Shown here piece after piece: positions 1 to 8,562 of a stretch of DNA of 16,639 nt (positions are counted from its first letter, which is position 1; each line of letters begins with the position of its first letter). This stretch comes from MAG-121220-bin8 sp964433845 (lineage in GTDB: Bacteria > Bacteroidota > Bacteroidia > Flavobacteriales > Flavobacteriaceae). The notes beneath the pieces were generated by a model. The model was not told the origin of the DNA. It ran no database searches and was given only the letters and a program-made list of their open reading frames with translations. Both the position numbers and the translations under genes were made by a program. Location of the stretch: NCBI GenBank assembly GCA_964433845.1, contig CAYSTA010000033.1:1-16639 (forward strand), written 5' to 3'.

Positions 1-87
1 TTAAATGTATTTGAACCCAATGCTGGATTCCCTGATCTAAGTGAAAGATGTGAGCCTGCCATAATTTTTTTTGACAAATTTATATAA
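1..87 (+). CDS. C-terminal fragment of an unidentified protein (5' end outside window)
   Basis: Frame 1 is open from the window edge to a TAA at 85-87 and encodes 28 residues, including FEPNAGFPDLS and ending IIFFDKFI. The mixed Pro, Gly, Asp and Cys composition looks like real protein rather than A/T-rich noise. The other two forward frames are interrupted by stops. The family cannot be identified from this short tail. The gene runs in the same direction as the cupin gene, whose ATG lies 44 bp downstream. Confidence 0.55.
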   Translation, partial: LNVFEPNAGFPDLSERCEPAIIFFDKFI

Positions 88-131
88 AAATTGTGACTCA
101 TAATTTTAATATATTGTAGTAAAAAAATAAA

Positions 132-500
132 ATGAACTTCAAAGCAATTAATTTTAAACAGAAGTATAGTTTATTCAATGACTATTGGTCACCAAAAGTT
201 GTTGCCGAAATGAATGATTACCAATTCAAGCTAGCTAAAATTAAAGGAGATTTTCAATGGCATTGTCATAATGAAACCGACGAAACATTTGTTGTGTTAG
301 AAGGGAATTTGACAATAAAATTTAGAGAAGGCCATGTTGACTTAAAAGAGGGGGAGATGTATGTTGTTCCAAAAGGATTAGAACACAAACCATGCGCAGA
401 AAATGAAGCAAAAATCTTATTAATTGAACCTAGAGGCGTTGTAAATACTGGTGACTTAGAAGCAAGCGAATTAACTTCCGAAAATGATGTTTGGATTTAA
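132..500 (+). CDS. Small single-domain cupin protein
   Basis: A 122-residue stand-alone cupin (double-stranded beta-helix fold), probably cytoplasmic because it has no signal peptide. The two cupin motifs are visible. Motif 1 contains WHCHNETDETF at residues 43-53, supplying candidate metal ligands His44, His46 and Glu51. Motif 2, around residues 77-89, contains VVPKGLEHKP with His85. The tail IEPRGVVNTGD is typical of a common group of small bacterial cupins with no settled substrate, so no reaction is assigned. The ATG is preceded by an A-rich stretch with no Shine-Dalgarno sequence, as is usual in Bacteroidota. Its TAA overlaps the stop codon of the convergent MATE gene: both stops lie within the palindromic TTAA at 497-500. 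Confidence 0.88.
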   Translation: MNFKAINFKQKYSLFNDYWSPKVVAEMNDYQFKLAKIKGDFQWHCHNETDETFVVLEGNLTIKFREGHVDLKEGEMYVVPKGLEHKPCAENEAKILLIEPRGVVNTGDLEASELTSENDVWI

Positions 501-1876
501 TCAATTTTATTATTAACGATTAGTTTTTTAGTCAAATAGTTGAATCTTATATACAGCATGATGGAAGCGGAAGCTAGTCCTGAAAGTAACCCGATCCATA
601 TTCCTGTGCTTTTCAAGGGAGTGTAAAGTCCTAAATAATAACATATCGGGAATCCTATTAACCAATATGCTATAAAAGTCATTATCGTTGGAATTTTCAC
701 ATCCTGCATTCCCCTCAATGCCCCTAATATAACTACTTGTAATCCATCAAAAATTTGAAATAGAGCTACAATTATTAATAGCTCAGAAGCTATCATAATT
801 ACCTCTTGATTTTCAATTAGTTTAGCAACATTTTCTGTATCAAGATATAGTGTGGGGAGCCAATCTCTTAAAGTAAAAAACATAAAAGCAAAAACTATTT
901 CAATTAATATAACCAACAAAAAAATGGAAAATGCAATTCTTCTTAATGACACAAAATCAGCTAATCCTTTTTGATTTCCTACCCGAATCATAGCGGCTAC
1001 ATTTAATCCAACACCAATCATAAATGTCATTGCTGATAAATTAAAAGCTATTTGATTTGCTGCTTGAAAATTTTTGCCTAATACACCACTAAGCCAAATT
1101 GCACTAGTAAAAATCCCTACTTCAAAAAGCATCTGCAATGCCGATGGGAATCCTAAATCAATTATTTTTTTAAAAATGGAACTATTAATTATTTTAAAAT
1201 TTAAATTAACAATGTATTGTTTGAATTTTGCTTTATTTATAAAAATAATCCATAAGAAAATTGCCATAATAATTCTTGAAACCAAAGTTCCAATTGCAGC
1301 TCCAGTAATACCTAATTTTGGAAATCCATAGTATCCAAATATTAATAGATAATTAAGAGTAATGTTTATTACGTTAGCTAAAATAGTAGCATACATAGGA
1401 TATTTTGTGTTGGATAGTCCATCAGAAAATCTTTTTAATGCTTCAAAAATAGTTAGTGGAATTATTGATAGAGCAATGAAATTTAGATATGGTATTGCTA
1501 ATTTAACAACCTCTAATGGTTGATTCATTTCAAACATTATTGGCTTTACTAGCATTAATAATAAGTATAGAGAAACTCCCATAATAGAGCACAATATTAA
1601 ACCATGCTTAAGCGCATCTTTAACCCCCATTATATTTTTTGAAGAGTCTGCTTCTGCAACAATTGGTGTAATTGCTGTTGCAAATCCTATTGCTAAGGAC
1701 ATGGCTATAAAGAAAAAACTATTACCAAGAGAAACTGCTGCTAATTCTGCGGCCCCCAATTGACCCACCATTACATTATCTACAAAAGCAACAGTCATAT
1801 GCCCCACCATTCCTAACATTACGGGATATGCCAGTTTTAAATTATAACGAAATTCTTTGGTATAATTATATAACAA
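497..1876 (-). CDS. MATE-family multidrug/cation efflux transporter (NorM-like)
   Basis: A 459-residue integral membrane protein of the usual MATE length, with about twelve hydrophobic segments. The N-terminus (KLAYPVMLGMVGH, then FVDNVMVGQLGAAELAA at residues 31-47) carries the conserved first-helix pattern with the Asp in DN-MVG. Two homologous halves are expected in the family. MATE proteins export cationic drugs, dyes or metabolites in exchange for Na+ or H+; the substrate here cannot be read. The start is taken as TTG at 1876 because YTKEFRYNLKLAYP matches the family N-terminus and the first in-frame ATG would remove it. It is the third gene of a minus-strand cluster, 10 bp after the DUF2834 gene, and converges on the cupin gene with overlapping stops. 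Confidence 0.93.
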   Translation of the reverse strand: MLYNYTKEFRYNLKLAYPVMLGMVGHMTVAFVDNVMVGQLGAAELAAVSLGNSFFFIAMSLAIGFATAITPIVAEADSSKNIMGVKDALKHGLILCSIMGVSLYLLLMLVKPIMFEMNQPLEVVKLAIPYLNFIALSIIPLTIFEALKRFSDGLSNTKYPMYATILANVINITLNYLLIFGYYGFPKLGITGAAIGTLVSRIIMAIFLWIIFINKAKFKQYIVNLNFKIINSSIFKKIIDLGFPSALQMLFEVGIFTSAIWLSGVLGKNFQAANQIAFNLSAMTFMIGVGLNVAAMIRVGNQKGLADFVSLRRIAFSIFLLVILIEIVFAFMFFTLRDWLPTLYLDTENVAKLIENQEVIMIASELLIIVALFQIFDGLQVVILGALRGMQDVKIPTIMTFIAYWLIGFPICYYLGLYTPLKSTGIWIGLLSGLASASIMLYIRFNYLTKKLIVNNKID

Positions 1877-1886
1877 GTAATAAAAT

Positions 1887-2183
1887 TTAATTATGATTAT
1901 CGTAAAGATAAAGAGGCATTGCTAATGAAAAACCTACACAAAAAAGAGCAATTAAATATTTTGTAGGATTTAATTTTTTTGTTTTGAATTGATATAGAAT
2001 AAATATTAAAAAAGACAAGGCTGCAATAGTTAAGTCCATCGAAATCATTGATACAGGGTGAGATGAAAATATTTCAGTCCAAAATCCATCCATAGCCCAA
2101 TTATTTGATGAGAGAAATTTTATTAAATGGTAGTAAGGGAAAACAATCCCTAATAAACACATAAGCATATATATTTTTTTCAT
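1887..2183 (-). CDS. DUF2834-like small membrane protein
   Basis: A 98-residue protein with three predicted membrane helices, at about residues 4-23, 46-65 and 76-95. The first carries GIVFPYYHLIKFL, followed by a soluble stretch with the aromatic motif GFWTEIFSSHPVSMISMDL. This layout (LG-x-x-P-Y-x-x, then F-x-E-x-F, then a helix starting with an Asp) matches my recollection of the DUF2834 family. The function is unknown. The ATG overlaps the stop of the upstream small basic gene by ATGA, and the MATE gene starts 10 bp downstream, so the three are probably co-transcribed. A role in supporting the transporter would be guesswork. Confidence 0.75.
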   Translation of the reverse strand: MKKIYMLMCLLGIVFPYYHLIKFLSSNNWAMDGFWTEIFSSHPVSMISMDLTIAALSFLIFILYQFKTKKLNPTKYLIALFCVGFSLAMPLYLYDNHN

Positions 2184-2416
2184 AACATTTTGGATTTTTT
2201 CTTTTTAAGAATTTCATTTATTTGATTCTTAATTTTTTTAATTCGCATTTTTCTAAATTCAACTTTTTCCATTTTCCCACTGATTTCAGATCTTGAAATT
2301 TTCTTCTTTAATTGATTGATTTTTTTTCCAAGTTTAGGGATGTCATCTTTAGATAATTTATTCATGATTTTAGAATTAAATGAGTTTTTTAAAGTTAATA
2401 AAACAATTTCATTCAA
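2180..2416 (-). CDS. Small lysine-rich hypothetical protein
   Basis: An open frame of up to 78 residues starting at TTG (2416), or 61 residues if it starts at the ATG at 2365 (MNKLSKDDIPKLGKK). It is very basic, with repeated Lys/Ile spacing such as KKINQLKKKI and KKIKNQINEILKKKK suggesting amphipathic helices or a short coiled coil. I do not recognise a family. The ATGA overlap with the DUF2834 gene and the shared orientation support a real gene. Against it, Lys/Ile-rich open frames arise easily in A/T-rich DNA. The upstream end faces hutH, so 2417-2453 must hold or overlap divergent promoters if both are expressed. The start is uncertain. Confidence 0.45.
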   Translation of the reverse strand: MNEIVLLTLKNSFNSKIMNKLSKDDIPKLGKKINQLKKKISRSEISGKMEKVEFRKMRIKKIKNQINEILKKKKSKML

Positions 2417-2453
2417 CTCCAGAATTTGTATATTTAGTAAACTTTATTTTAAT

Positions 2454-3962
2454 ATGTCTTTAAAGAAATTTTCATACGGGAGAGATACGCTTACATGTCA
2501 ATTAGCACAGATGATTTTAGAGGATAATTTGATTTGTGAAATTCGGGATGAAGAGATAAGTAAAATCAAAAAATCTAGACAAAGCATATTAAATGTTTTA
2601 GAATCATCAAGTAGAATATATGGAGTTAATACTGGTATAGGAGAATTATGTAATACCATAATTTCTGATGAGGATTCAAAATTATTACAAGAAAACCTAT
2701 TAAAAAGTCATGCAGTTGGAGTTGGAGAGAATGCACCATTAGAAATTTCTAAGCTTATGATGATTTTAAAAGTACATTCTTTGTGTAAAGGTTTTTCTGG
2801 AATAAGTTTTGAAGTAATTAAAAGAATTTGTTGGCATATTGAAAAAAATATTATTCCAATTATCCCATCACAGGGCTCTGTTGGTGCATCTGGAGATTTA
2901 GCTCCATTGGCTCATTTATTCCTTCCATTGATAGGATTGGGTGAGGTTATGTATAAAGGCAAAAAGGTAAAAACTAAGGAAGCTTTGCAAAAAGAAAAAA
3001 TAAGTCCCATAGTTTTAAAGGAAAAGGAAGGATTAGCACTGATTAATGGCACTCAGTTTATTTCAGCATACGCTTGTTATGCATTAGAAAAATTTAAGAA
3101 CTGTTTAATTAATGCAGATATTATTTCAGCATTTAGTTTGGAAAGTGTTCAAGGTTCTATAAAACCATTTAGTAAAAAAATTCAAAAATTAAGACCATTC
3201 AAAGGTTCTTTAATGGTGACTAATACTATTAGAGACTTGCTAAAAGGTTCGGAAATATTAGAATCTCACAAAAATTGCGATAGAGTTCAAGACCCTTATT
3301 CTATAAGGTGTATTCCTCAAGTTCATGGAGCAAGTTGGGATGCGTACTTCCACTTAAATGAAATGTTAGAAATAGAGTTAAACTCAGTAACAGACAATCC
3401 AATAGTAATAAGTGAGAATGAAATTATTAGTGGAGGAAATTTTCATGGTCAACCTCTAGCCATACCAATTGACTATGCAGTAATAGCAGCTTCAGAAATA
3501 GGAAATATTTCAGACAGACGTGTATATTTAATGCTTAAGGGAAATGAGATTGTTCCAAAATTTTTAATTAAGAATAGTGGAGTAAATTCAGGCTTTATGA
3601 TTTTGCAATATACTACAGCAGCCTTATCAAGTGAAAATAAAAATTTATGCTTTCCTGCAAGCGCAGACTCTATCACCACCTCATTAGGACAAGAAGATCA
3701 TGTTAGTATGGGTTCGATAGGTGCTGTTAAATTTTTAAGAGTTATTGAAAATTTAGAAAAAATTTTAGCAATTGAACTTCTTTGCTCTGTTCAGGCATTA
3801 GATTTTTATAATCCTTTAAAATCTGGATTGAAGGTTGATAAATGTTACAATTATATTCGATCCAAAATTAAACATTGTAAGGAAGATAGAATATTTACAA
3901 GTGATATCGAAAATGCAATTGAGATTATTAAGTCAAAAAAATTAATTGAACTAACCTCATAA
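2454..3962 (+). CDS. hutH: Histidine ammonia-lyase (histidase)
   Basis: A 502-residue cytoplasmic enzyme that removes ammonia from L-histidine to give urocanate, the first step of histidine catabolism. The family signature GSVGASGDLAPLAH lies at residues 141-154; Ala145-Ser146-Gly147 form the self-made MIO electrophile. Other active-site landmarks are YGVNTGIG (Tyr56), LINGTQ (197-201), QDPYSIRCIPQVHG (279-292) and QEDHVSMG (413-420, Glu414). The length is normal. The start is the ATG at 2454, which gives MSLKKFSYG. The frame stays open further upstream, but that stretch runs over the opposing small gene and does not resemble the family. It is the first gene of the operon; the hutU ATG follows after 5 bp. 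No hut regulator is encoded nearby. Confidence 0.97.
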   Translation: MSLKKFSYGRDTLTCQLAQMILEDNLICEIRDEEISKIKKSRQSILNVLESSSRIYGVNTGIGELCNTIISDEDSKLLQENLLKSHAVGVGENAPLEISKLMMILKVHSLCKGFSGISFEVIKRICWHIEKNIIPIIPSQGSVGASGDLAPLAHLFLPLIGLGEVMYKGKKVKTKEALQKEKISPIVLKEKEGLALINGTQFISAYACYALEKFKNCLINADIISAFSLESVQGSIKPFSKKIQKLRPFKGSLMVTNTIRDLLKGSEILESHKNCDRVQDPYSIRCIPQVHGASWDAYFHLNEMLEIELNSVTDNPIVISENEIISGGNFHGQPLAIPIDYAVIAASEIGNISDRRVYLMLKGNEIVPKFLIKNSGVNSGFMILQYTTAALSSENKNLCFPASADSITTSLGQEDHVSMGSIGAVKFLRVIENLEKILAIELLCSVQALDFYNPLKSGLKVDKCYNYIRSKIKHCKEDRIFTSDIENAIEIIKSKKLIELTS

Positions 3963-3967
3963 AATTT

Positions 3968-5638
3968 ATGGATTATACATCTTTTTTAAAAAAATATGCA
4001 AATCATCCAAACTATTTTTCTCCAACTGGAAATAAATTAAATGCAAAAAGTTGGCAGACAGAGGCTCCTCTAAGGATGCTGCTAAATAATTTAAATGCAG
4101 ATGTTGCTGAAGATCCAAATAACCTGATAGTCTATGGGGGATCAGGACAAGCTGCTAGAAACGTTGAGTCAGTAGAGAAAATAATTAAAATGCTTTTGGA
4201 TTTAGAAAATGATGAAAGCCTACTTATACAATCAGGTAAACCAGTAGGGAAAGTAAGAACTCATAGTGAAGCTCCAAGGGTTTTAATTGCAAATTCAAAT
4301 TTGGTGCCTGCATGGGCTACTTGGGAAGAATTTGACAAATTAAAAGAGAATGGACTAATTATGTATGGTCAAATGACAGCGGGCAGTTGGATTTATATTG
4401 GTACTCAAGGGATATTACAAGGAACGTATGAAACATTTGTTTCATGTGCTAATAAACATTTTGATGGTTCTTTAAGAAATAAATTGCTGGTTTCTGGAGG
4501 ATTAGGAGGCATGGGTGGTGCTCAACCACTTGCAGCAACAATGGCAGGCGCAACATTTTTGGGGGCAGATATTGATCCTAAAAGAATTGAAAAGAGATTA
4601 GCTACAAATTATATTGATAAAATGACATATTCCTATGAAGAGGCTAGAGATATAGTTATGGAAGCTAAACTAAAAGGGGAAAACATTTCAGTAGGCTTGG
4701 TCAGTGATATTGGGGATATGCTGGAAAAACTTTTAAACGACAATATTGTACCTGATATTTTAACTGATCAAACATCTTCACATGATCCAATTAATGGCTA
4801 TGTACCTAATGGAATATCGCTAGAAGAGGCAATTAATTTAAGAAAGAGTAATCCTTCAGAATATAAAGATAGATCTCTTAAGAGCATGGCAAGGCATGTT
4901 AATTTTATGCTTAACATGAAATCAATGGGTGCAATTACTTTTGACTATGGGAATAATTTAAGAGAATTTGCAAAACAAGGAGGAGCTAATAATGCTTTTG
5001 ACTTTAACGGTTTTGTGCCTGATTATATTAGACCATTGTTTTGTGAGGGAAAAGGACCATTTAGATGGGCAGCCCTATCAGGAAATCCTGAAGATATTTA
5101 CACCACCGACAAAGCTTTAATTGAAGCATTTCCTGAAAACAAAAATATGATAAGGTGGCTTGAGGAAGCAAGAAAAAAAGTTAAATTTCAAGGATTGCCC
5201 TGTAGAATATGTTGGTTGGGGATGGGCGAAAGGGAAAAAGCTGGATTAATTTTTAATAACTTGGTAAAACAAGGAAAAATATCGGCTCCAATTGTTATAG
5301 GTAGAGATCATTTGGATTGTGGATCAGTAGCCTCTCCAAATCGTGAGACGGAAGGAATGCTTGATGGATCGGATGCTGTTTCTGATTGGCCGTTATTAAA
5401 TTTAATGTCCAATACTGCTGGAGGAGCAACTTGGGTTTCATTTCATCATGGAGGTGGAGTAGGAATGGGATATTCACAGCATGCAGGTATGGTGATTTTG
5501 GCTGATGGAAGTGATCGTGCGGAGTCTTGTATAAAAAGAGTTTTATATAATGATCCAGCACTTGGGATAATTAGGCATAGCGATGCAGGATATAGTAGTG
5601 CAAATGATAATTTAAACAAGTTTAACTTAGAAATATAA
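3968..5638 (+). CDS. hutU: Urocanate hydratase (urocanase)
   Basis: A 556-residue protein, the standard length for urocanase. It converts urocanate to 4-imidazolone-5-propionate using tightly bound NAD+ as an electrophile. Visible features are VYGGSGQAARN near residues 55-65, the glycine-rich NAD-binding stretch GGLGGMGGAQPLAA at 177-190, and the conserved GLPCRICWLGMGER at 409-422, whose Cys415 corresponds to the active-site cysteine of Pseudomonas urocanase. The C-terminus retains HHGGGVGMGYSQHAG, a family hallmark. The gene lies between hutH (5 bp gap) and hutI (2 bp gap), so translation is probably coupled along the operon. No truncation or missing key residue was seen. Confidence 0.98.
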   Translation: MDYTSFLKKYANHPNYFSPTGNKLNAKSWQTEAPLRMLLNNLNADVAEDPNNLIVYGGSGQAARNVESVEKIIKMLLDLENDESLLIQSGKPVGKVRTHSEAPRVLIANSNLVPAWATWEEFDKLKENGLIMYGQMTAGSWIYIGTQGILQGTYETFVSCANKHFDGSLRNKLLVSGGLGGMGGAQPLAATMAGATFLGADIDPKRIEKRLATNYIDKMTYSYEEARDIVMEAKLKGENISVGLVSDIGDMLEKLLNDNIVPDILTDQTSSHDPINGYVPNGISLEEAINLRKSNPSEYKDRSLKSMARHVNFMLNMKSMGAITFDYGNNLREFAKQGGANNAFDFNGFVPDYIRPLFCEGKGPFRWAALSGNPEDIYTTDKALIEAFPENKNMIRWLEEARKKVKFQGLPCRICWLGMGEREKAGLIFNNLVKQGKISAPIVIGRDHLDCGSVASPNRETEGMLDGSDAVSDWPLLNLMSNTAGGATWVSFHHGGGVGMGYSQHAGMVILADGSDRAESCIKRVLYNDPALGIIRHSDAGYSSANDNLNKFNLEI

Positions 5639-5640
5639 AA

Positions 5641-6873
5641 TTGAGAACTCTTTTTGGCCCTTTTGCGCAAATAATTACGATGTCAAATCTTCCTTTGAAT
5701 GGGCCAATTTTTGATAAAGATTTAGAAATTATTTATGATGGTGGTATTTTAGTTGAAAAAGAATTAATTGTTGAAATTGGAAAATTTTCAATTTTAAAAA
5801 GTGAGTGTGATGAGGTTTTTGAAATTACTTCTCCTCATGTTTTATTACCCGGATTTATTGATTGTCATACTCACGTTTGTTTTGCTGGATCAAGAGCAAA
5901 TGAACATTCAAAAAAAATTGAAGGCATATCTTACCAGCAAATTCTTGCCGAAGGAGGAGGAATTTACGATACTATGGAGAAAACAGCATTATCCAGCTAT
6001 GATGAATTGAAAAAATTAACTGAGAACAGGCTGAATAGACATTTTTCAGAAGGGGTTTTGACATGTGAGGTTAAAAGTGGATATGGGAAAGATTTTGAAA
6101 ATGAAATAAGAATGTTAAAAATTATAAAGGATATAGATAATAATAATCCTTATGATTTAGTTAGTACATGTTTGGCAGCACATGTGCCACCTAAAAATGA
6201 AGACATATCATCTGAAATGTATTTAAGCTCTATAATAAATGATCTATTGCCTTCAATTAAAAAAGATAAACTATCTAATAGAGTAGATATTTTTATTGAG
6301 GAAGGAGCATTTAATGTTGAAGAATCAAAGGCATTTTTAAAATTAGCAAATGAAAAAGGATTTGATACTTTGGTTCATGGCAATCAATTTACTAGTGGCG
6401 GTTTAAATGTAGCAGTTGAAAGCAAATCTATATCAGTTGATCATTTAGAAGTAATAAATGACACAGAGATAAAATATCTGTCAAAATCTAAAACTGCAGC
6501 AGTAGTTTTGCCTGGCTGTAGTATAGGTATTGGATTACCTTTTGCGCCTGCAAGAAAAATTTTAGACCATGGGTGTTGTTTAGCAATAGCTACAGATTGG
6601 AATCCTGGGTCAGCTCCTATGGGCGATCTATTAACACAAGCCTCTATTCTAGCTGTGAATGAAAAACTTACTAATGCAGAAGTATTTTCTGCTATTTCTT
6701 TTAGAGCGGCTAATGCATTAGGCCTTAAAGATAGAGGAGTAATAGAAAAAAATAAAATTGCTGATTTTATAGGATTTAATATTTTAGATTACAAGGAGAT
6801 ATTATATAATCAAGGAAAAATCAAACCATCTTTTATTTGTAAAAGAGGGAAGGTTTATAATAATAAATTTTGA
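5641..6873 (+). CDS. hutI: Imidazolonepropionase
   Basis: A 410-residue amidohydrolase that opens the ring of 4-imidazolone-5-propionate to N-formimino-L-glutamate. The metal site is visible: DCHTHVCFAGSR gives His76 and His78, VHGNQF gives His246, DHLE gives His268 and ATDWNPGSAP gives Asp319. TCEVKSGYG (141-149) and LAAHVPP (178-184) are also conserved. The start is TTG at 5641, two bases after the hutU stop. The residues it adds (RTLFGPFAQIIT) resemble the family N-terminus, whereas the first in-frame ATG, at 5680, would cut into the N-terminal beta-sandwich. It is the third gene of the operon, with ftcD following after 4 bp. Confidence 0.97.
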   Translation: MRTLFGPFAQIITMSNLPLNGPIFDKDLEIIYDGGILVEKELIVEIGKFSILKSECDEVFEITSPHVLLPGFIDCHTHVCFAGSRANEHSKKIEGISYQQILAEGGGIYDTMEKTALSSYDELKKLTENRLNRHFSEGVLTCEVKSGYGKDFENEIRMLKIIKDIDNNNPYDLVSTCLAAHVPPKNEDISSEMYLSSIINDLLPSIKKDKLSNRVDIFIEEGAFNVEESKAFLKLANEKGFDTLVHGNQFTSGGLNVAVESKSISVDHLEVINDTEIKYLSKSKTAAVVLPGCSIGIGLPFAPARKILDHGCCLAIATDWNPGSAPMGDLLTQASILAVNEKLTNAEVFSAISFRAANALGLKDRGVIEKNKIADFIGFNILDYKEILYNQGKIKPSFICKRGKVYNNKF

Positions 6874-6877
6874 ATTT

Positions 6878-8557
6878 ATGACTCAAATAGTTGAATGTGT
6901 ACCAAATTTTTCTGAAGGAAATGATAAGGAAATAATAAACTCTATTTCAGGGGCAATCTCAAATACTAAAGGCGTTAATTTATTAAATGTTGATCCAGGA
7001 AAAGCTACAAATAGAACAGTAATGACATTTGTTGGTGATCCTGATTCTGTTATTAATGCAGCCTTTAATGCTATTAAAACTGCTTCGCAAAAAATAGATA
7101 TGTCTAAACACAAAGGTGAACATCCTAGATTTGGAGCTACAGATGTTTGTCCATTAGTTCCTGTTGCAAATATTTCATTGGATGAGCTTATTCCATATGC
7201 AAATAAATTGGCAAAAAAAGTGGCAAATGAGTTAAAAATACCTGTTTACTTATATGAACATGCTGCTAAAAATAAGACGAGAAAAAATTTAGCTAATATT
7301 AGATCAGGTGAATATGAAGGTTTAAAAGATAAGCTCTCAAAAAAGGAATGGATGCCTGATTATGGAACTAAATTATTTAATAAAAAGTCAGGAGCGCTTG
7401 CTATCGGAGTTAGAGATTTTTTAATTGCGTATAATGTTAATTTAAATACAAAATCTACAAGATTAGCCAATGCTATAGCTTTTGATGTACGCGAAAAGGG
7501 AAGGATAAAAAGAACAGGACATCCAGTTATTGGAGAAATAGTAAAAGATAAAAAAGGAAACCCTGAAACAATTCCTGGATCTTTAAAACATGTTAAGGCA
7601 ATAGGGTGGTATATAGAGGAATTTGGAATTTCCCAAATTTCAATGAATCTCACTAATATAACAGCTACCCCCATTCATGTGGTTTTTGATGAGATAATCC
7701 AGAAAGCAAACAAACGAGGAGTTAGAGTTACAGGATCTGAAATAGTAGGACTTATACCATTAAAATCAATGCTTGATGCAGGAAAATATTTTTTAAAAAA
7801 ACAAAACAGATCAATTGGAATACCTGAATCTGATATAATTGATATAGCTATAGAATCTTTAGGGCTCAATCAGGTTAAAAAATTTATTCCGGAAAAAAAT
7901 ATAATTGAATATTATTTGAAGAGTTTAAAAAATGATAATAATAGTATTTTAGATCTAACGGCTAATGAATTCTCAGATGAAGTTTCTAGAGAATCTCCCG
8001 CACCTGGAGGAGGGTCGGTTTCTGCTTATGTTGGTTCTTTGGGGACTTCTCTTGGACTAATGGTTTCAAACTTATCAGCTAATAAAAGAGGGTGGGAAGA
8101 TAAGGTTGACAAATTTAGCGAGATAGCAAACAAAATCAATATTATAAGAGAAGAGTTATTGTTTTTAGTTGATGAAGATACTAACGCTTTTAATAAGATA
8201 ATGATGGCTTTTAAACTTCCTAATAATTCAGTGAAAGAGAAAAAAGAAAGATTACAGACAATAAATGACGCTACAATTTATGCTGCTCAAGTTCCTTTAA
8301 GAGTAATGGAAAAATCATTCGAGAGTTATTCATTGATTTATAAGCTAGCTAAAGAGGGCAATAAAAACTCAATATCTGATACAGGAGTTGCATGTTTATG
8401 TGTCTATACTGCAATATATGGGGCTTTTTTAAATGTAAAGATTAATTTAAAAGAGCTTTCAAATGATAAGGGCATTTTAAAAAAAGCTAAAGAAATTTTA
8501 GAGAAATCTTCATCTGAAAAAGAAAAAATTATAAATTATATAGAAAGTGTAATTTGA
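6878..8557 (+). CDS. ftcD: Bifunctional glutamate formimidoyltransferase / formimidoyl-THF cyclodeaminase
   Basis: A 559-residue fusion. Residues 1 to about 335 are the formiminotransferase: CVPNFSEG at the start, and KHKGEHPRFGATDVCPLVPV around 78-96, with His82 at the same residue number as the catalytic His of mammalian FTCD. Residues from about 358 onward are the cyclodeaminase, with the family motif SPAPGGGSVSAY at 373-384. The first domain transfers the formimino group of formiminoglutamate to tetrahydrofolate, releasing glutamate. The second closes the product to methenyl-THF and frees ammonia. This completes the route begun by hutH-hutU-hutI and makes hutG or hutF unnecessary. Many bacteria keep the two activities on separate proteins; the fused form resembles the animal enzyme. 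It ends 5 bp before the convergent asparaginase-like gene. Confidence 0.96.
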   Translation: MTQIVECVPNFSEGNDKEIINSISGAISNTKGVNLLNVDPGKATNRTVMTFVGDPDSVINAAFNAIKTASQKIDMSKHKGEHPRFGATDVCPLVPVANISLDELIPYANKLAKKVANELKIPVYLYEHAAKNKTRKNLANIRSGEYEGLKDKLSKKEWMPDYGTKLFNKKSGALAIGVRDFLIAYNVNLNTKSTRLANAIAFDVREKGRIKRTGHPVIGEIVKDKKGNPETIPGSLKHVKAIGWYIEEFGISQISMNLTNITATPIHVVFDEIIQKANKRGVRVTGSEIVGLIPLKSMLDAGKYFLKKQNRSIGIPESDIIDIAIESLGLNQVKKFIPEKNIIEYYLKSLKNDNNSILDLTANEFSDEVSRESPAPGGGSVSAYVGSLGTSLGLMVSNLSANKRGWEDKVDKFSEIANKINIIREELLFLVDEDTNAFNKIMMAFKLPNNSVKEKKERLQTINDATIYAAQVPLRVMEKSFESYSLIYKLAKEGNKNSISDTGVACLCVYTAIYGAFLNVKINLKELSNDKGILKKAKEILEKSSSEKEKIINYIESVI

Positions 8558-8562
8558 AAGAT

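Noticed and set aside
71..90. TTGACA followed by TATATAAA as a sigma-70-like promoter for the cupin gene
   Set aside because: The two elements are only a few bases apart instead of about 17, and the first overlaps the end of the upstream gene.
1074..1331. Open frame antisense to the MATE gene, with similar antisense frames inside hutH, hutU and ftcD
   Set aside because: Each lies wholly within a well-supported gene, has no recognisable domain, and reflects the codon pattern of the gene opposite.
2316..2453. In-frame upstream extension of hutH by 46 codons
   Set aside because: The added residues run antisense through the small basic gene and do not resemble the histidase N-terminus, whereas MSLKKFSYG at 2454 is a normal start.
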